From Kitasatospora viridis (lineage in GTDB: Bacteria; Actinomycetota; Actinomycetes; Streptomycetales; Streptomycetaceae), in contig NZ_VIWT01000001.1 in NCBI RefSeq assembly GCF_007829815.1, positions 930,001 to 994,000 on the forward strand: a stretch of 64,000 bases of DNA, given 5' to 3'. Shown here in pieces: positions 1-9,115 of the stretch (the stretch's first letter is position 1; each line of letters starts with the position of its first letter). The notes under the pieces were generated by a model that was not told the origin of the DNA, searched no databases, and was given only the letters and a program-made list of their open reading frames with translations. The translations under genes were made by a program, and so were the position numbers.

Positions 1-2
1 GG

Positions 3-2588
3 TCGCCGGTCGGCCCCGACGACACGTTCCTGCTGGTGCACCCCACCACCTTCGACCCGTCGAACCTGGAGATCTGGCTGCCGCTGGCGCACGGCGCGGC
101 CCTGGTGATCCCGCCGCGGCGGCCGGTCGACCCGGTCGAGCTCGGCGAGCTGATCCGCACTCACGGGGTGACGGTGCTCTGGCTGTCCGCCACCATGACC
201 CAGATGACGGTCGACATCGATCCTCAACTGCTCGCCGGAGTGCGACAGTTGGGCATCGGCGGACAGGCCCCCTCGGTGCCGCACCTGCGCCGGCTGCTGG
301 ACGAGCTGCCCGGGCTGCGCCTGCTGAACTGCTACGGGCCCACCGAGTCCACCACCAACACCACCGTGCACCACGTGGCCGCCGCACCCGCCGAGGACAC
401 CACCGCGATCCCGCTCGGCCGACCGGTCGGCGACACCCGGGTCTACGTCGTCGGCGTGCACGGCGAAACCGTCCCGGTCGGGGTGCCCGGAGAGCTGTGG
501 ATCGGCGGGCGCGGCCTCGCCCGCGGCTACCTCCACGCGCCGGCCCGCACCGCCGAGCGCTTCGTCCCCGACCCGTTCGGCCCGGCCGGGGAACGGGTGT
601 ACCGCTCCGGTGACCTGGTGCGCTGGCTGCCGGACGGCACCCTGGACTTCCTCGGCCGCGACGACGACCAGGTCAAGATCCGCGGCTACCGGATCGAGCT
701 CGGCGAGGTCGCCACCGCGATCCGCCGGCTGCCGGGGGTCCGGGACGCCCACGTGCTGCGGCACGGCGACGGCGCGGCCGCCGAACTGGCCGCCTACGTC
801 GTGCCCGACGCCGCCGCGGTGGACGTCGACGACCTGTTCCACCGGCTGCGGGAGCAACTGCCCGGCTACCTGGTGCCCGCCACCATCACCCCGCTGCCCG
901 CGCTGCCGGTGTCGCCCAACGGCAAGGTCGACCGTGCCCGGCTGCCCGAGCCCCGCCGGCAACCGGCGCGGGACGGCGGCGGCCGGCCGCCGGGCACCGA
1001 GCTGGAGCAGGCGGTCCACTCGGCCTGGACAGAGGTGCTCGGCCGCGACGGCTTCGGCGTCGACGAGGACTTCTTCGCCGTCGGCGGCAACTCCTACCAG
1101 GCCGCCCAGGTGGTCGCGCGGCTGCGCGCGGCGCTGGGCACGGAGCTCACCGTCCGGATGCTCTTCGAGCACCCGAGCGTCGCCGACCTGGCCGCCGCCC
1201 TGACGGCCGCACCCGCCGCCGACGACGACGGGGACACCCCGCTGCGCCGCCGGCCGGACGGCGGCCCGGCACCGCTCTCGGTCGACCAGCAGCGGCTGTG
1301 GTTCCTGGACCAGCTCCACCCGGGCAGCGCCGACTACAACGTGCCGATGAGCCTGTGGCTGCACGGCCCGCTGGACCCGGGTGCGCTGCGCTCGGCGCTG
1401 GCCGAGGTGGTGCGCCGGCACGAGGTGCTGCGCACCAGGTTCGTCCTGGACGAGGACCGGCTGCCGGTCCAACTGGTCGAGCCTGGCGGTGAGTTCGAGC
1501 TGCCCGAGGAGGACCTGTCCGCCCTGCCCGCCGACCGGGCCCGGGCCGCGGCCGAGGAGTCGGCGGCGCGGGAGGCCCGACTGCCGTTCCGGCTGGACCG
1601 CGGGCCGCTGATCCGCGCCCGGCTGCTGCGGGTCGGCGCGGACGAGCACCTGCTCTCCCTCGTGCTGCACCACGCCGCCGCCGACGCCGAGTCGTTCCGG
1701 GTCCTGCTCGCCGAGCTCGGCGAGCTGTACGGGGCCCGCGGCGACGGGCGGCCGCCCGCCCTGGCCGCACTGCCGGTCCAGTACGCCGACTACGCCCACT
1801 GGCAACGGCAGCGCGCTGCCGCCGTCGAGGAGCTGGACCTGGGCTACTGGCGGGACCGGTTGCGCGACCTGCCCGCGCTGGAGCTGCCGCTCGACCGGCC
1901 GCGACCGCGGGTGCGCAGCGGAGCCGGCGGGCGGCTGACCGCCGACCTGCTGGACGCGGCGGACACCGCCCGGCTGGACGGGCTGGCGCAGGCCCACGGC
2001 ACGACCCGGTTCATGGTGCTGCTGGCCGCGGCGCAGGCCACCCTCGGCCGGCTCAGCGGTCAGCGGGACTTCGGCATCGGCACCCCGGTGTCCCTGCGGT
2101 CACGGCCCGAACTGGAGCCCCTGATCGGCTTCTTCGTCAACACCCTGGTGCTGCGGGCCGACCTGTCGGGCGATCCGACCTTCGCCGAGCTGTTGGTCCG
2201 CACCCGCGGCACCGCCCTGGAGGGCTACAGCCACCAGGAGTTGCCGTTCGACCGGCTGGTGCACGAACTGCTGCCGGCCCGCGACCTGAGCCGCACCCCG
2301 CTGGTCGACGTGGTGCTGCACGTCGACGAGACCGCGGCGGCGGCGCCGGAACTGCCCGGGCTGACGGCCCGGGTGGCCGAGGTCGGGACCGGCACCGCCA
2401 AGTTCGACCTGGACATCGCGGTGGTCCGCCGGGACACCGGACTGAGCTGCACGATCGAGTTCAGCACCGACGTGTTCGAGACTCCGAGCGCGGGCCGGCT
2501 GGCCCAGGAGCTCGGGCGGACGCTGCGGGCCGCGCTGGCCGACCCGGGGCGGCGGCTGTCCGAACTCGGCCCGGACCGGCTGTCGTGA
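3..2588 (+). CDS. NRPS, C-terminal part: adenylation (partial), PCP, condensation
   Basis: The gene enters from the left edge: the frame is open from base 3, so the 5' end is missing. Adenylation-domain cores are visible from about A4 (FDPSNLEIW) through A5 (NCYGPTEST), A6, A7/A8 (YRSGDLV, DDQVKIRGYRIELGE) and A10 (SPNGKVDR). A carrier domain follows (FFAVGGNSYQ, Ser is the 4'-phosphopantetheine site), then a complete condensation domain starting at PLSVDQQRLWF, with HHAAADAES as the HHxxxDx catalytic motif and later cores to about residue 760. Visible specificity positions by GrsA alignment (my alignment, tentative) are D235, P236, L239, C322, T330 and N331, which I do not match to a known substrate. 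The protein stops just after the C domain, so the module order ends A-PCP-C with no TE. Release or a final condensation must involve another carrier or amine. The thioesterase gene follows 34 bases later. Confidence 0.93.
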   Translation, partial: SPVGPDDTFLLVHPTTFDPSNLEIWLPLAHGAALVIPPRRPVDPVELGELIRTHGVTVLWLSATMTQMTVDIDPQLLAGVRQLGIGGQAPSVPHLRRLLDELPGLRLLNCYGPTESTTNTTVHHVAAAPAEDTTAIPLGRPVGDTRVYVVGVHGETVPVGVPGELWIGGRGLARGYLHAPARTAERFVPDPFGPAGERVYRSGDLVRWLPDGTLDFLGRDDDQVKIRGYRIELGEVATAIRRLPGVRDAHVLRHGDGAAAELAAYVVPDAAAVDVDDLFHRLREQLPGYLVPATITPLPALPVSPNGKVDRARLPEPRRQPARDGGGRPPGTELEQAVHSAWTEVLGRDGFGVDEDFFAVGGNSYQAAQVVARLRAALGTELTVRMLFEHPSVADLAAALTAAPAADDDGDTPLRRRPDGGPAPLSVDQQRLWFLDQLHPGSADYNVPMSLWLHGPLDPGALRSALAEVVRRHEVLRTRFVLDEDRLPVQLVEPGGEFELPEEDLSALPADRARAAAEESAAREARLPFRLDRGPLIRARLLRVGADEHLLSLVLHHAAADAESFRVLLAELGELYGARGDGRPPALAALPVQYADYAHWQRQRAAAVEELDLGYWRDRLRDLPALELPLDRPRPRVRSGAGGRLTADLLDAADTARLDGLAQAHGTTRFMVLLAAAQATLGRLSGQRDFGIGTPVSLRSRPELEPLIGFFVNTLVLRADLSGDPTFAELLVRTRGTALEGYSHQELPFDRLVHELLPARDLSRTPLVDVVLHVDETAAAAPELPGLTARVAEVGTGTAKFDLDIAVVRRDTGLSCTIEFSTDVFETPSAGRLAQELGRTLRAALADPGRRLSELGPDRLS

Positions 2589-2622
2589 CGATTCCGAACC
2601 ATGTGATCACGGAGGAAGTGGG

Positions 2623-3405
2623 ATGAGAACCGACGTCGAACCGGGCGCCACCGGCGACCTGGACCGATGGTTCCTCGCCGGCCTCGGGCGCGCCTGGCGC
2701 GGCACCCAGCTGCTGTGCCTGCCGCACAGCGGCGGCAACGCGTCCAGCTACCGCGGCTGGCTGGCCGGGGCCGAGACCGAAGTCGACGTGGTGCCGGTGC
2801 AACTACCGGGCCGTGAGACCCGGTTGACCGAGCCGGCGATCACCGACCAGCCGACCCTGATCGCCGAACTCGCCCGGGTGGTCGAGGCGGCGCCGTTCCG
2901 GCGGATCGCCCTCTTCGGGCACAGCATGGGCGCGGTGCTGGCGGTCAACCTCTGCCGCGCGCTGGAGGCCGCCGGCGTCCCGGTGGCGCACCTGTTCGTC
3001 TCCGGGCACGGCGGGCCGTCCCAGCGGCCGGTCGCCGACTTCCCGACCGACTCCTCCGACGAGGAGCTGCTGGAGGCCCTGCGGGAGAACGGCGCGCTCA
3101 ACTTCGAGGCCCTGATGGAGCATCCGGAGCTGCGCGAGATGGTCCTGCGGGTGCTCCGGTCCGACCTGCGGCTGGTGCTGTCCGGGATCGTCGCCGGACC
3201 GCCGGTGCAGGCGCCGATCACCGTCATCAACGGCCAGGACGACCCCATCCTGGCCCAGTGGGACACGGCCGAGTGGGCCGGCCTCACCGAGGGGCGCTGC
3301 GAGCGGCACCTGCTGCCCGGCGACCACTTCTACCTGGCCGAGCAGGGCGACCGGGTGGCCCGGATCATCCGCACCGCCCTGCAGGACGCGGAGGTGTCCG
3401 GATGA
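2623..3405 (+). CDS. Type II (external) thioesterase
   Basis: 260 residues, usual length for GrsT/RifR-type editing thioesterases of the alpha/beta-hydrolase fold. Visible features are the N-terminal [14 protein letters not shown] oxyanion segment, the nucleophile elbow GHSMG (Ser101) and the C-terminal GDHFYL containing the catalytic His (about residue 235). A good ribosome site (GGAGG) lies just before the ATG. In known systems such enzymes remove misprimed or stalled acyl groups from carrier proteins. Here it could also help release the chain, because the upstream NRPS has no TE domain. The 3' end overlaps the MbtH gene by four bases (ATGA), indicating one transcript with the NRPS. Confidence 0.93.
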   Translation: MRTDVEPGATGDLDRWFLAGLGRAWRGTQLLCLPHSGGNASSYRGWLAGAETEVDVVPVQLPGRETRLTEPAITDQPTLIAELARVVEAAPFRRIALFGHSMGAVLAVNLCRALEAAGVPVAHLFVSGHGGPSQRPVADFPTDSSDEELLEALRENGALNFEALMEHPELREMVLRVLRSDLRLVLSGIVAGPPVQAPITVINGQDDPILAQWDTAEWAGLTEGRCERHLLPGDHFYLAEQGDRVARIIRTALQDAEVSG

Positions 3406-3596
3406 CCTCGTACGCGGTGGTGGTCAACGACGAGGAGCAGTACTCGATCTGGCCGCTGGACCGGGACGTCCCGGCCGGCTGGCGGGAGGCCGGCACGCGC
3501 GGCACCAAGGAGGAGTGCCTGGCCCGGATCGAGGAGGTCTGGACCGACATGCGGCCGCTGAGCCTGCGTCGACGGATGGAAGGGGCGGGGGCATGA
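3402..3596 (+). CDS. mbtH: MbtH-like protein
   Basis: 64 residues. It shows the family signature: Y-x-V-V-V-N-x-E-x-Q-Y-S-I-W-P near the N-terminus, then P-A-G-W, a central C-L and the C-terminal [10 protein letters not shown]. MbtH proteins bind adenylation domains and are often needed for their folding and activity. Likely partners here are the A domain at the left edge and the free-standing A enzyme at 4.3-5.9 kb. The start is set by the ATGA overlap with the thioesterase gene; the stop overlaps the SDR start in the same way. It was missed as a separate long frame because an upstream in-frame start lies inside the thioesterase gene. Confidence 0.95.
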   Translation: MTSYAVVVNDEEQYSIWPLDRDVPAGWREAGTRGTKEECLARIEEVWTDMRPLSLRRRMEGAGA

Positions 3597-4348
3597 CGTC
3601 AGCACGGGTGGCGGTGGTCACCGGCGCCGGGCGCGGCATCGGCGCCGCCACGGCACTGCGGCTGGCCGGGGACGGCGCCAAGGTCGGCGTCCTGGACATC
3701 GACGCGGACACCGCGGCGGACACGGTGGAGCGGATCCGGGCGGCCGGCGGCACCGCGCACGCGGTGGTCGCCGACGTCGGCGACCCGGCCCAGGTCGAGG
3801 GCGCGCTGGCGAGCGTGGCGGCCGAGCTCGGGCCGCCGGTGATCCTGGTCAACAACGCCGGTGTGATCCGGGACCGGCCGGTGCAGGAGCTGTCGCTGGA
3901 CGAGTGGAACACCGTCATCGACGTGAACCTGCGCGGACCGTTCCTGCTGTGCCAGGCGATCGTCCCCTACCTGCGCGAACAGCGCTGGGGACGGATCGTC
4001 AACTTCTCCAGCTCCTCCGCGCTGGGCAACCGCGACCAGGCCAACTACTCGGCCGCGAAGGCCGGGATCGACGGCCTGACCCGCACCCTGGCGATCGAGC
4101 TGGGCCCCCTCGGGGTGACCGTGAACGCGGTGGCCCCCGGCTACATCGTCACCGACATGACGGCGCACACGGCCACCCGGATGGGGATGGACTTCGCCAG
4201 GCTCCAGCAGATGGTCGCCGCGCAGACCCCGGTGCGGCGGGTCGGTCAGCCCGAGGACGTGGCCAACGCCGTCGCGTTCCTGGTCGGGGAGGAGGCCGGG
4301 TTCGTCTCCGGGCACACCCTGTACGTCACCGGCGGCCCGATGCGGTAG
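3593..4348 (+). CDS. SDR-family oxidoreductase (FabG-like)
   Basis: 251 residues, classical short-chain dehydrogenase. Cofactor motif TGAGRGIG at residues 10-17, NNAG at 87-90, catalytic Ser near 139-141 and YSAAK with Tyr152 and Lys156. An acidic residue after beta2 (VLDIDAD) suggests NAD(H) rather than NADP(H); this is inference. The ATG overlaps the MbtH stop, so it is the last gene of the NRPS transcript. The substrate is unknown; a beta-hydroxy or keto group on an acyl or aminoacyl intermediate is typical. Its last 23 bases overlap the 3' end of the convergent adenylation gene. Confidence 0.92.
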   Translation: MTSARVAVVTGAGRGIGAATALRLAGDGAKVGVLDIDADTAADTVERIRAAGGTAHAVVADVGDPAQVEGALASVAAELGPPVILVNNAGVIRDRPVQELSLDEWNTVIDVNLRGPFLLCQAIVPYLREQRWGRIVNFSSSSALGNRDQANYSAAKAGIDGLTRTLAIELGPLGVTVNAVAPGYIVTDMTAHTATRMGMDFARLQQMVAAQTPVRRVGQPEDVANAVAFLVGEEAGFVSGHTLYVTGGPMR

Positions 4349-5861
4349 GCGCGGCCGGGTCCGGCAGGGCCCGGCGGTCGACCTTCCCGTTGCTGGTCAG
4401 CGGCAGCCGGTCCAGCAGCACGAACCTGCCCGGGACCAGCGGCTCGGGCAGCCGTTCGCCCAGGTGGGTCCGCAGCTGCGCGGCGTCCACGCCGCCGGCC
4501 GGCCCGCCCGGGGCCACCGGGACCACGTAGGCCACCAGCTCGGTCGCGAGTCCGCTGCCGGAGACGGTGACGAAGGCGTCGCGCACCGCCGGATGCTGCG
4601 TCAGCACCGCGCGGATCTCGCCCGGTTCGATCCGGAACCCGCGCAGCTTGACCTGGTCGTCGATCCGGCTGGCGAACTCGATGACGCCGTCGGCCCGCCG
4701 GCGCACCAGGTCGCCCGTGCGGTACAGCCGGCCGCCCGGCGGCCCGAACGGGTCCGGCACGAACCGCTCGGCGGTCAGGCCCGGCCGCCCCAGGTAGCCC
4801 CGGGCCACCCCGGCCCCGCCGACCAGGAGTTCGCCGAGCACCCCGGCGGGCACCGGCCGGCCCTCGGGGTCCACCACGTGGCAGCGGGTGTCGCCGATCG
4901 GGCGGCCGATCGGCACGCCGCCGGCCTCGTCGAGGTCCGCCGGGGCCACCGGGTGCGTGGTGGCGAAGGTGGTCGTCTCGGTGGGCCCGTAGCCGTTGAC
5001 GATGCGCAGCTGCGGGTTGGCCGCCAGCAGCAGCCGCAGGTGCGGCACGGACAGCACCTCGCCGCCGACCACCAGGGTGCGCAGCGGCTCCAGCGCCTGC
5101 GGGTGCAGGTCCGCCACCAGGTTGGCCAACTGCGCGGTCAGCCACAGCACGGTGACCCCCGTGCGCCGCAGTTCCGCGCCGAGCTCGCGCGGGCCGACCG
5201 GCCCGGGCGGGTGGATCGCCAGCCGGGCGCCGTTGCACAGGGCGCTCCACACTTCGAAGGTCGACGCGTCGAAGGCCGTGGGCGCCAGCATCAGCAGGGT
5301 GTCGTCCGGGCCGACCGCCACCTCGTCGAGCCCGCGCACCAGCCGCACGACGCAGCGGTGGGTGACCGCGACGCCCTTCGGCGTGCCGGTGGATCCCGAG
5401 GTGTAGATGACGTAGGCGAGGCTGTCCGGTGCGACCGCCGGGCGCTGCGGCGGGGCCGCCGCGGGCCGGGCGGGCAGCGGCAGGTCGATGTGCAGCCGCT
5501 CGACCGGGTGGGTGGGCCGGCCGGTGAGCCGCTGATCGGTCACCAGCAGCCGGGCCCCGCTGTCCCGCAGCAGGAAGTCGATCCGCTCGACGGGATGGGC
5601 CGGGTCGAGCGGCACGTAGGCGCCGCCCGCCTTGAGCACCGCGAGCATCGCCACGACCTGTTCCGGCCCGCGCGGCAGCAGGATCGCCACCCGGTCGTCC
5701 GGCCGGATCCCGAGGCCGACCAGATGGTCCGCCAGCTCCTGTGCCTGTGCGTCGAGTTCACCGAAGGAACGGCGGTACGGCGGGCTCCACAGCGCTGTGC
5801 TCGCACCCCGCGCGGACACCTGCCGCGCAAACAGGTCGAGGACCGTTTCGGATATCGGCAT
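4326..5861 (-). CDS. Free-standing NRPS adenylation enzyme
   Basis: 511 residues, one complete adenylation domain without a fused carrier. Core A3 is YTSGSTGTPKG, A4 FDASTFEVW, A5 NGYGPTETTT, A7 YRTGDLV, A8 DDQVKLRGFRIEPGEI and A10 LTSNGKVDR with the catalytic Lys. Visible pocket residues by GrsA alignment are D235, A236, F239, G322, T330 and F331 (tentative). It should activate an amino or aryl acid and load it in trans onto a carrier, or supply an adenylate to another acceptor. It lies on the opposite strand to the NRPS block and its 3' end overlaps the SDR gene. A divergent promoter region of 126 bp separates it from the acyl-CoA dehydrogenase pair. Confidence 0.93.
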   Translation of the reverse strand: MPISETVLDLFARQVSARGASTALWSPPYRRSFGELDAQAQELADHLVGLGIRPDDRVAILLPRGPEQVVAMLAVLKAGGAYVPLDPAHPVERIDFLLRDSGARLLVTDQRLTGRPTHPVERLHIDLPLPARPAAAPPQRPAVAPDSLAYVIYTSGSTGTPKGVAVTHRCVVRLVRGLDEVAVGPDDTLLMLAPTAFDASTFEVWSALCNGARLAIHPPGPVGPRELGAELRRTGVTVLWLTAQLANLVADLHPQALEPLRTLVVGGEVLSVPHLRLLLAANPQLRIVNGYGPTETTTFATTHPVAPADLDEAGGVPIGRPIGDTRCHVVDPEGRPVPAGVLGELLVGGAGVARGYLGRPGLTAERFVPDPFGPPGGRLYRTGDLVRRRADGVIEFASRIDDQVKLRGFRIEPGEIRAVLTQHPAVRDAFVTVSGSGLATELVAYVVPVAPGGPAGGVDAAQLRTHLGERLPEPLVPGRFVLLDRLPLTSNGKVDRRALPDPAAPTASGRR

Positions 5862-5987
5862 TCGTGCACGCTATCACTCGGGCACAACGGCGGGACATCC
5901 ATCAGGCCTGTGCAATAGGCTCGTTGGGAGCCCACGCCCACGCACCACCGGCGACGCGGCACAGAAGGTCCGCATACGGGGGGACAT

Positions 5988-7163
5988 ATGGACTTTTCCC
6001 ATACCAACGATGAATTGATGTTCCGTGAACGGGTCAAGGAGGAACTCCGTTCTCCGGACCTCGGCGCGGCCCTGGCCGCATTGCTGGGCAGCGCGGAACG
6101 GGAGCCCGACGAACGGGGGGTGTACCGGCTGCTCGGCGAGCACGGGCTGCTCGGGGTGGACTGGCCCCGCCGGTACGGCGGGCAGGGCCGCACCGCCGTC
6201 CACGCGGCCATCGCCGTCGAGGAGATGATGCGGGCCGGGGTCCCCGACACGCTGTTCGTCAACGGCGTCCAGACCGTCGGCAACCTGCTGCTGCTCGCCG
6301 GCACCGAGGAGCAGAAGCAGCGGATCCTGCCGCGCCTGGCGGCCGGCCGGTGCTTCGCGAGCGTGCTCTACACCGAGCCCGGGGTCGGCTCCGACCTGAG
6401 CGCGCTGACCACCCGCGCCGTCCCGGTCGACGGCGGCCACCGGATCGACGGCGTCAAGATGTTCAACCTCAAGAGCGGCATCACCGACTACGGGCTGTGC
6501 GCGGCGCGCACCTCGACCGAGGGTTCGCGCTACGAGGGGCTCACCCTGTTCCTGGTCGACATGCGCGCGCCCGAAGTGCTGGCCGAGCGCCTGGACACCA
6601 TGTCCGACGAGCAGTTCTACCGGGTCGCCCTGGACGGCGTGCGGGTCACCGGGGCCGATGTCGTCGGCGGGCTGGGCCAGGGGTGGGCGGTGCTCGCCGA
6701 GGCGCTGCCGCTCGAACGCACCGGCCTGGACTTCGCGTTGCGCGCCGAGCGCTGGTACCGGGCGGGTTGCGGGGGCTTCGACGCCCCCGAGGGCCTCGCC
6801 GGCTCCGACGGCCACGACCGCGCCGCCGCGCCCGGGCCGACCGCGGACCAGCTGGCCGACATCGGCCGGCACGGCGCCGCCACCAGCGCGGCCCGCCTGC
6901 TGGCCTGGCGCTGCGTCGGCTCGGCCGAGGCCGGGCGGCTGGACGAACTGGGCACCTCCACGGCCAAGTGGTACGCGAGCGAGCAGGCGGCCGCCGTCGC
7001 CCGCTGGGCCACCGCCGCCCACGACTTCGACGCCCCACCGGAGTTGGCCGCGCTGCTGGACAGCGCCTACCGGGAGGCCCCGGGGCTGACCCTCTCCGGT
7101 GGCACCTCCGAAATGATGCTCCAGACCATCTCCAGCTTCCTGCTCGCCGGTGGAACCACATGA
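5988..7163 (+). CDS. Acyl-CoA dehydrogenase-like flavoprotein, subunit 1
   Basis: 391 residues with the acyl-CoA dehydrogenase fold: an N-terminal helical domain, the central flavin segment YTEPGVGSDLSAL followed by the GxK segment (DGVKMFNLKSG), and a C-terminal helical domain ending in LSGGTSEMMLQTI. The GTSE segment near the C-terminus sits where catalytic Glu residues or flavin contacts are found in several family branches. It oxidises an acyl thioester (CoA or carrier-bound) to the alpha,beta-unsaturated form. The ATG follows a purine-rich stretch (GGGGGGAC). It overlaps the next acyl-CoA dehydrogenase by ATGA, so the two probably form a hetero-oligomer, as known for paired actinobacterial FadE enzymes. 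Confidence 0.88.
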   Translation: MDFSHTNDELMFRERVKEELRSPDLGAALAALLGSAEREPDERGVYRLLGEHGLLGVDWPRRYGGQGRTAVHAAIAVEEMMRAGVPDTLFVNGVQTVGNLLLLAGTEEQKQRILPRLAAGRCFASVLYTEPGVGSDLSALTTRAVPVDGGHRIDGVKMFNLKSGITDYGLCAARTSTEGSRYEGLTLFLVDMRAPEVLAERLDTMSDEQFYRVALDGVRVTGADVVGGLGQGWAVLAEALPLERTGLDFALRAERWYRAGCGGFDAPEGLAGSDGHDRAAAPGPTADQLADIGRHGAATSAARLLAWRCVGSAEAGRLDELGTSTAKWYASEQAAAVARWATAAHDFDAPPELAALLDSAYREAPGLTLSGGTSEMMLQTISSFLLAGGTT

Positions 7164-8245
7164 GACTCGAACTCGACGACGTACAGCGCGACCTGCTGCT
7201 GGCCCTGCGGGCCGGACTCGGCCGGGTGGCGGCAGCCGACGGACGACTCGACCCGGCCGAGGTGCACTCCTGCCTGGCCGAGTTGGACCTGTTCGCCCTG
7301 GAACTGCCGGACGACGCCGGCGGACTGGCCTTCGGCCTGGACCACGCGGCGCCGGTCTGCGAGGAGTTGGGGCAGTGGGCGGCGGCCGACCCCTACCGGG
7401 CCGGCGCACTCTTCGCCGACCTGCTCCGGGCACCGCGGGCCGACGGTGCGCAGCACCAGCCCCGTGACCTGGACGAGTTGCTGCCGCTGCTGGCCACCGG
7501 CAAGCTCACCGCGGGCCTGGCCGCCGGCACCGGCGTGGTCGCGACCCCCGGCACCGGCGGCTGGCGCCTGCACGGCGACTGCGCCCTGCCGGATCCGCCG
7601 CCCGAGGCCGCCTTCCACCTCGTCCCGGTCCGCCACGGCGGCGGCACCGCCCTCGCCGTCGTGGCCGTCGACTCCCCCGGCCTGGGCTGCGCGCCCACCG
7701 GCCGCGACGGCGTCCGGCGGCTGAGGCTGGCGGGTGTCACCGCGCACGCACTGTCCACGCCGCTGCACGACGCCGACGGCCTGCCCTCGCCGCTGCTGGT
7801 GCGGGCCCGGATCCGCCAGGCGGCGTACCTGCTCGGCCTGGCGGCGGGCGCCCACCGGCTCGCGGTCGCCCGGGCGGTGACGCGCCGTCAGTTCGACCGC
7901 AGCATCGGCGACAACCAGGCCGTCGCCTTCCCGCTGGCCGAGCAGTTCGCCCGACTGGAGGCGGCCCGCCTGCTGGTGCACGAGGCCGGCTGGCACAGCG
8001 ACAGCGGTGGCGACGGCGGTGGCGACAGCAGCGGCTCGGCGGCGCTCGGCGCCACCCAGTCGCTCGCCTGCACCGCCGAACTGGCGCTCCAGGTCACCGC
8101 GCACGCGGTGCACGTGCACGGCGCGGCCGGGATCGCCACCAGCTCAGCCGTCCAACGGCACTACCGGGCCGCCGCGGTGGAGGCGACCCGGTGGGGCGCC
8201 CCGGCCGCGCTCTGGCGGGAGGCCGGGGCCCTGCGACTACGGTGA
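7160..8245 (+). CDS. Acyl-CoA dehydrogenase-like protein, subunit 2
   Basis: 361 residues, more divergent than its partner. The C-terminal half is recognisable (RRQFDRSIGDNQAVAF and the AAGIATSSAVQRHYRAA segment), while the N-terminal half is shortened and degenerate around the flavin motif. A Gly/Ser/Asp-rich insert interrupts a helix at about residues 277-295. In paired FadE-type systems one subunit carries the catalytic base and the other mainly builds the FAD site; that fits the asymmetry here. The start is fixed by a four-base overlap with the first subunit. The 3' end overlaps the convergent lysZ-like gene by nine bases. Confidence 0.83.
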   Translation: MRLELDDVQRDLLLALRAGLGRVAAADGRLDPAEVHSCLAELDLFALELPDDAGGLAFGLDHAAPVCEELGQWAAADPYRAGALFADLLRAPRADGAQHQPRDLDELLPLLATGKLTAGLAAGTGVVATPGTGGWRLHGDCALPDPPPEAAFHLVPVRHGGGTALAVVAVDSPGLGCAPTGRDGVRRLRLAGVTAHALSTPLHDADGLPSPLLVRARIRQAAYLLGLAAGAHRLAVARAVTRRQFDRSIGDNQAVAFPLAEQFARLEAARLLVHEAGWHSDSGGDGGGDSSGSAALGATQSLACTAELALQVTAHAVHVHGAAGIATSSAVQRHYRAAAVEATRWGAPAALWREAGALRLR

Positions 8246-9115
8246 CGTCCGGCCGACCGGCGCCGGCTCGGGCAGCACGATCCTGGTGCCCGGGCCGTCG
8301 CCGCAGGCCGCCGCCAGCGGACGGGCCGCCCCGCCGTCGGCGATCCACACCTGCTCCACCCCGCCGACCAGCGCCTCCCTGGCCGCGACCAGTTTGATGG
8401 TCATGCCGCCGCCCACCCAGGGCGGTGCCGGTTCGCCGGCCGGCGGCAGCCGGTGGGTGTCCAGCACGCTGGCCGGGTCGGCGGGGTCGGTGAGCACGCC
8501 GGGCGCACCCGTGAGGAAGAGCAGCCGGCTCGCCCGCAGGGCCACCGCGACGGCCGCCGCGGCGCGGTCCGCGTTGGTGTTGACCGGCTCGCCGTCCTCG
8601 GCCAGGGCCGGCGGCGACACCACCGGCACCACACCGGCGGCGAGCAGCCCGTGCAGCAGCGCGGCGTTCACCTCGACGATCCGGCCGCTGCGGTCGTCCC
8701 TGACCACGGTGGGACGCCCGTCCACGACGGCCCGCACGGCCTTCTTGCGGCGGGCCCGCAGCAGGCCCGCGTCGAGGCCGGTCAGTCCCACGGCGGCCAC
8801 GCCGTGCCGGTCCAGGGCGGTGAGCAGGGCGGGTTTGACCCGGCCGGCCAGCGCCATGGTCAGCACGTCCAGCGTGGCGGCGTCGGTGTAGCGGGTCACC
8901 ACGCCGTCGGGCGCGGTGAGCTGACGCAGCGTCAGACCGAGCTGTCCGGCGAGCCGGGCCATCTCGGCGGATCCGCCGTGCACCAGCACCAACCGGCGCC
9001 CGGCGGCGGTGAGTTCGGCCACGTGCTCGCAGAGCCGCTGCACGTCCAGGGCCCCGCTGCCACCGCACTTGACCACGACGGTCTCCGCGCCGCCGGCGGG
9101 CGCCGGCGCGCTCAC
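8237..9115 (-). CDS. lysZ: LysZ-type carrier-bound amino acid kinase (ArgB family)
   Basis: 292 residues, amino acid kinase fold. Visible features are the N-terminal VVVKCGGS nucleotide/phosphate loop, LVHGGS, the central NTNADRAAAAVA segment and the C-terminal GGGMTIKLVAA with the conserved Lys. In the LysW route this enzyme phosphorylates the side-chain carboxylate of an amino acid held on the carrier protein. With glutamate-like substrate it would give the gamma-acyl phosphate for the LysY reductase. The GTG start overlaps the lysY stop (GTGA). It is the last gene of the eight-gene carrier-protein operon. Confidence 0.92.
   Translation of the reverse strand: MSAPAPAGGAETVVVKCGGSGALDVQRLCEHVAELTAAGRRLVLVHGGSAEMARLAGQLGLTLRQLTAPDGVVTRYTDAATLDVLTMALAGRVKPALLTALDRHGVAAVGLTGLDAGLLRARRKKAVRAVVDGRPTVVRDDRSGRIVEVNAALLHGLLAAGVVPVVSPPALAEDGEPVNTNADRAAAAVAVALRASRLLFLTGAPGVLTDPADPASVLDTHRLPPAGEPAPPWVGGGMTIKLVAAREALVGGVEQVWIADGGAARPLAAACGDGPGTRIVLPEPAPVGRTSP

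Noticed and set aside
4464-5918. Long plus-strand open frame of 484 codons
   Set aside because: Antisense to the free-standing adenylation gene, which shows all core motifs; the frame is a high-GC shadow with Arg/Gly/His-rich translation.
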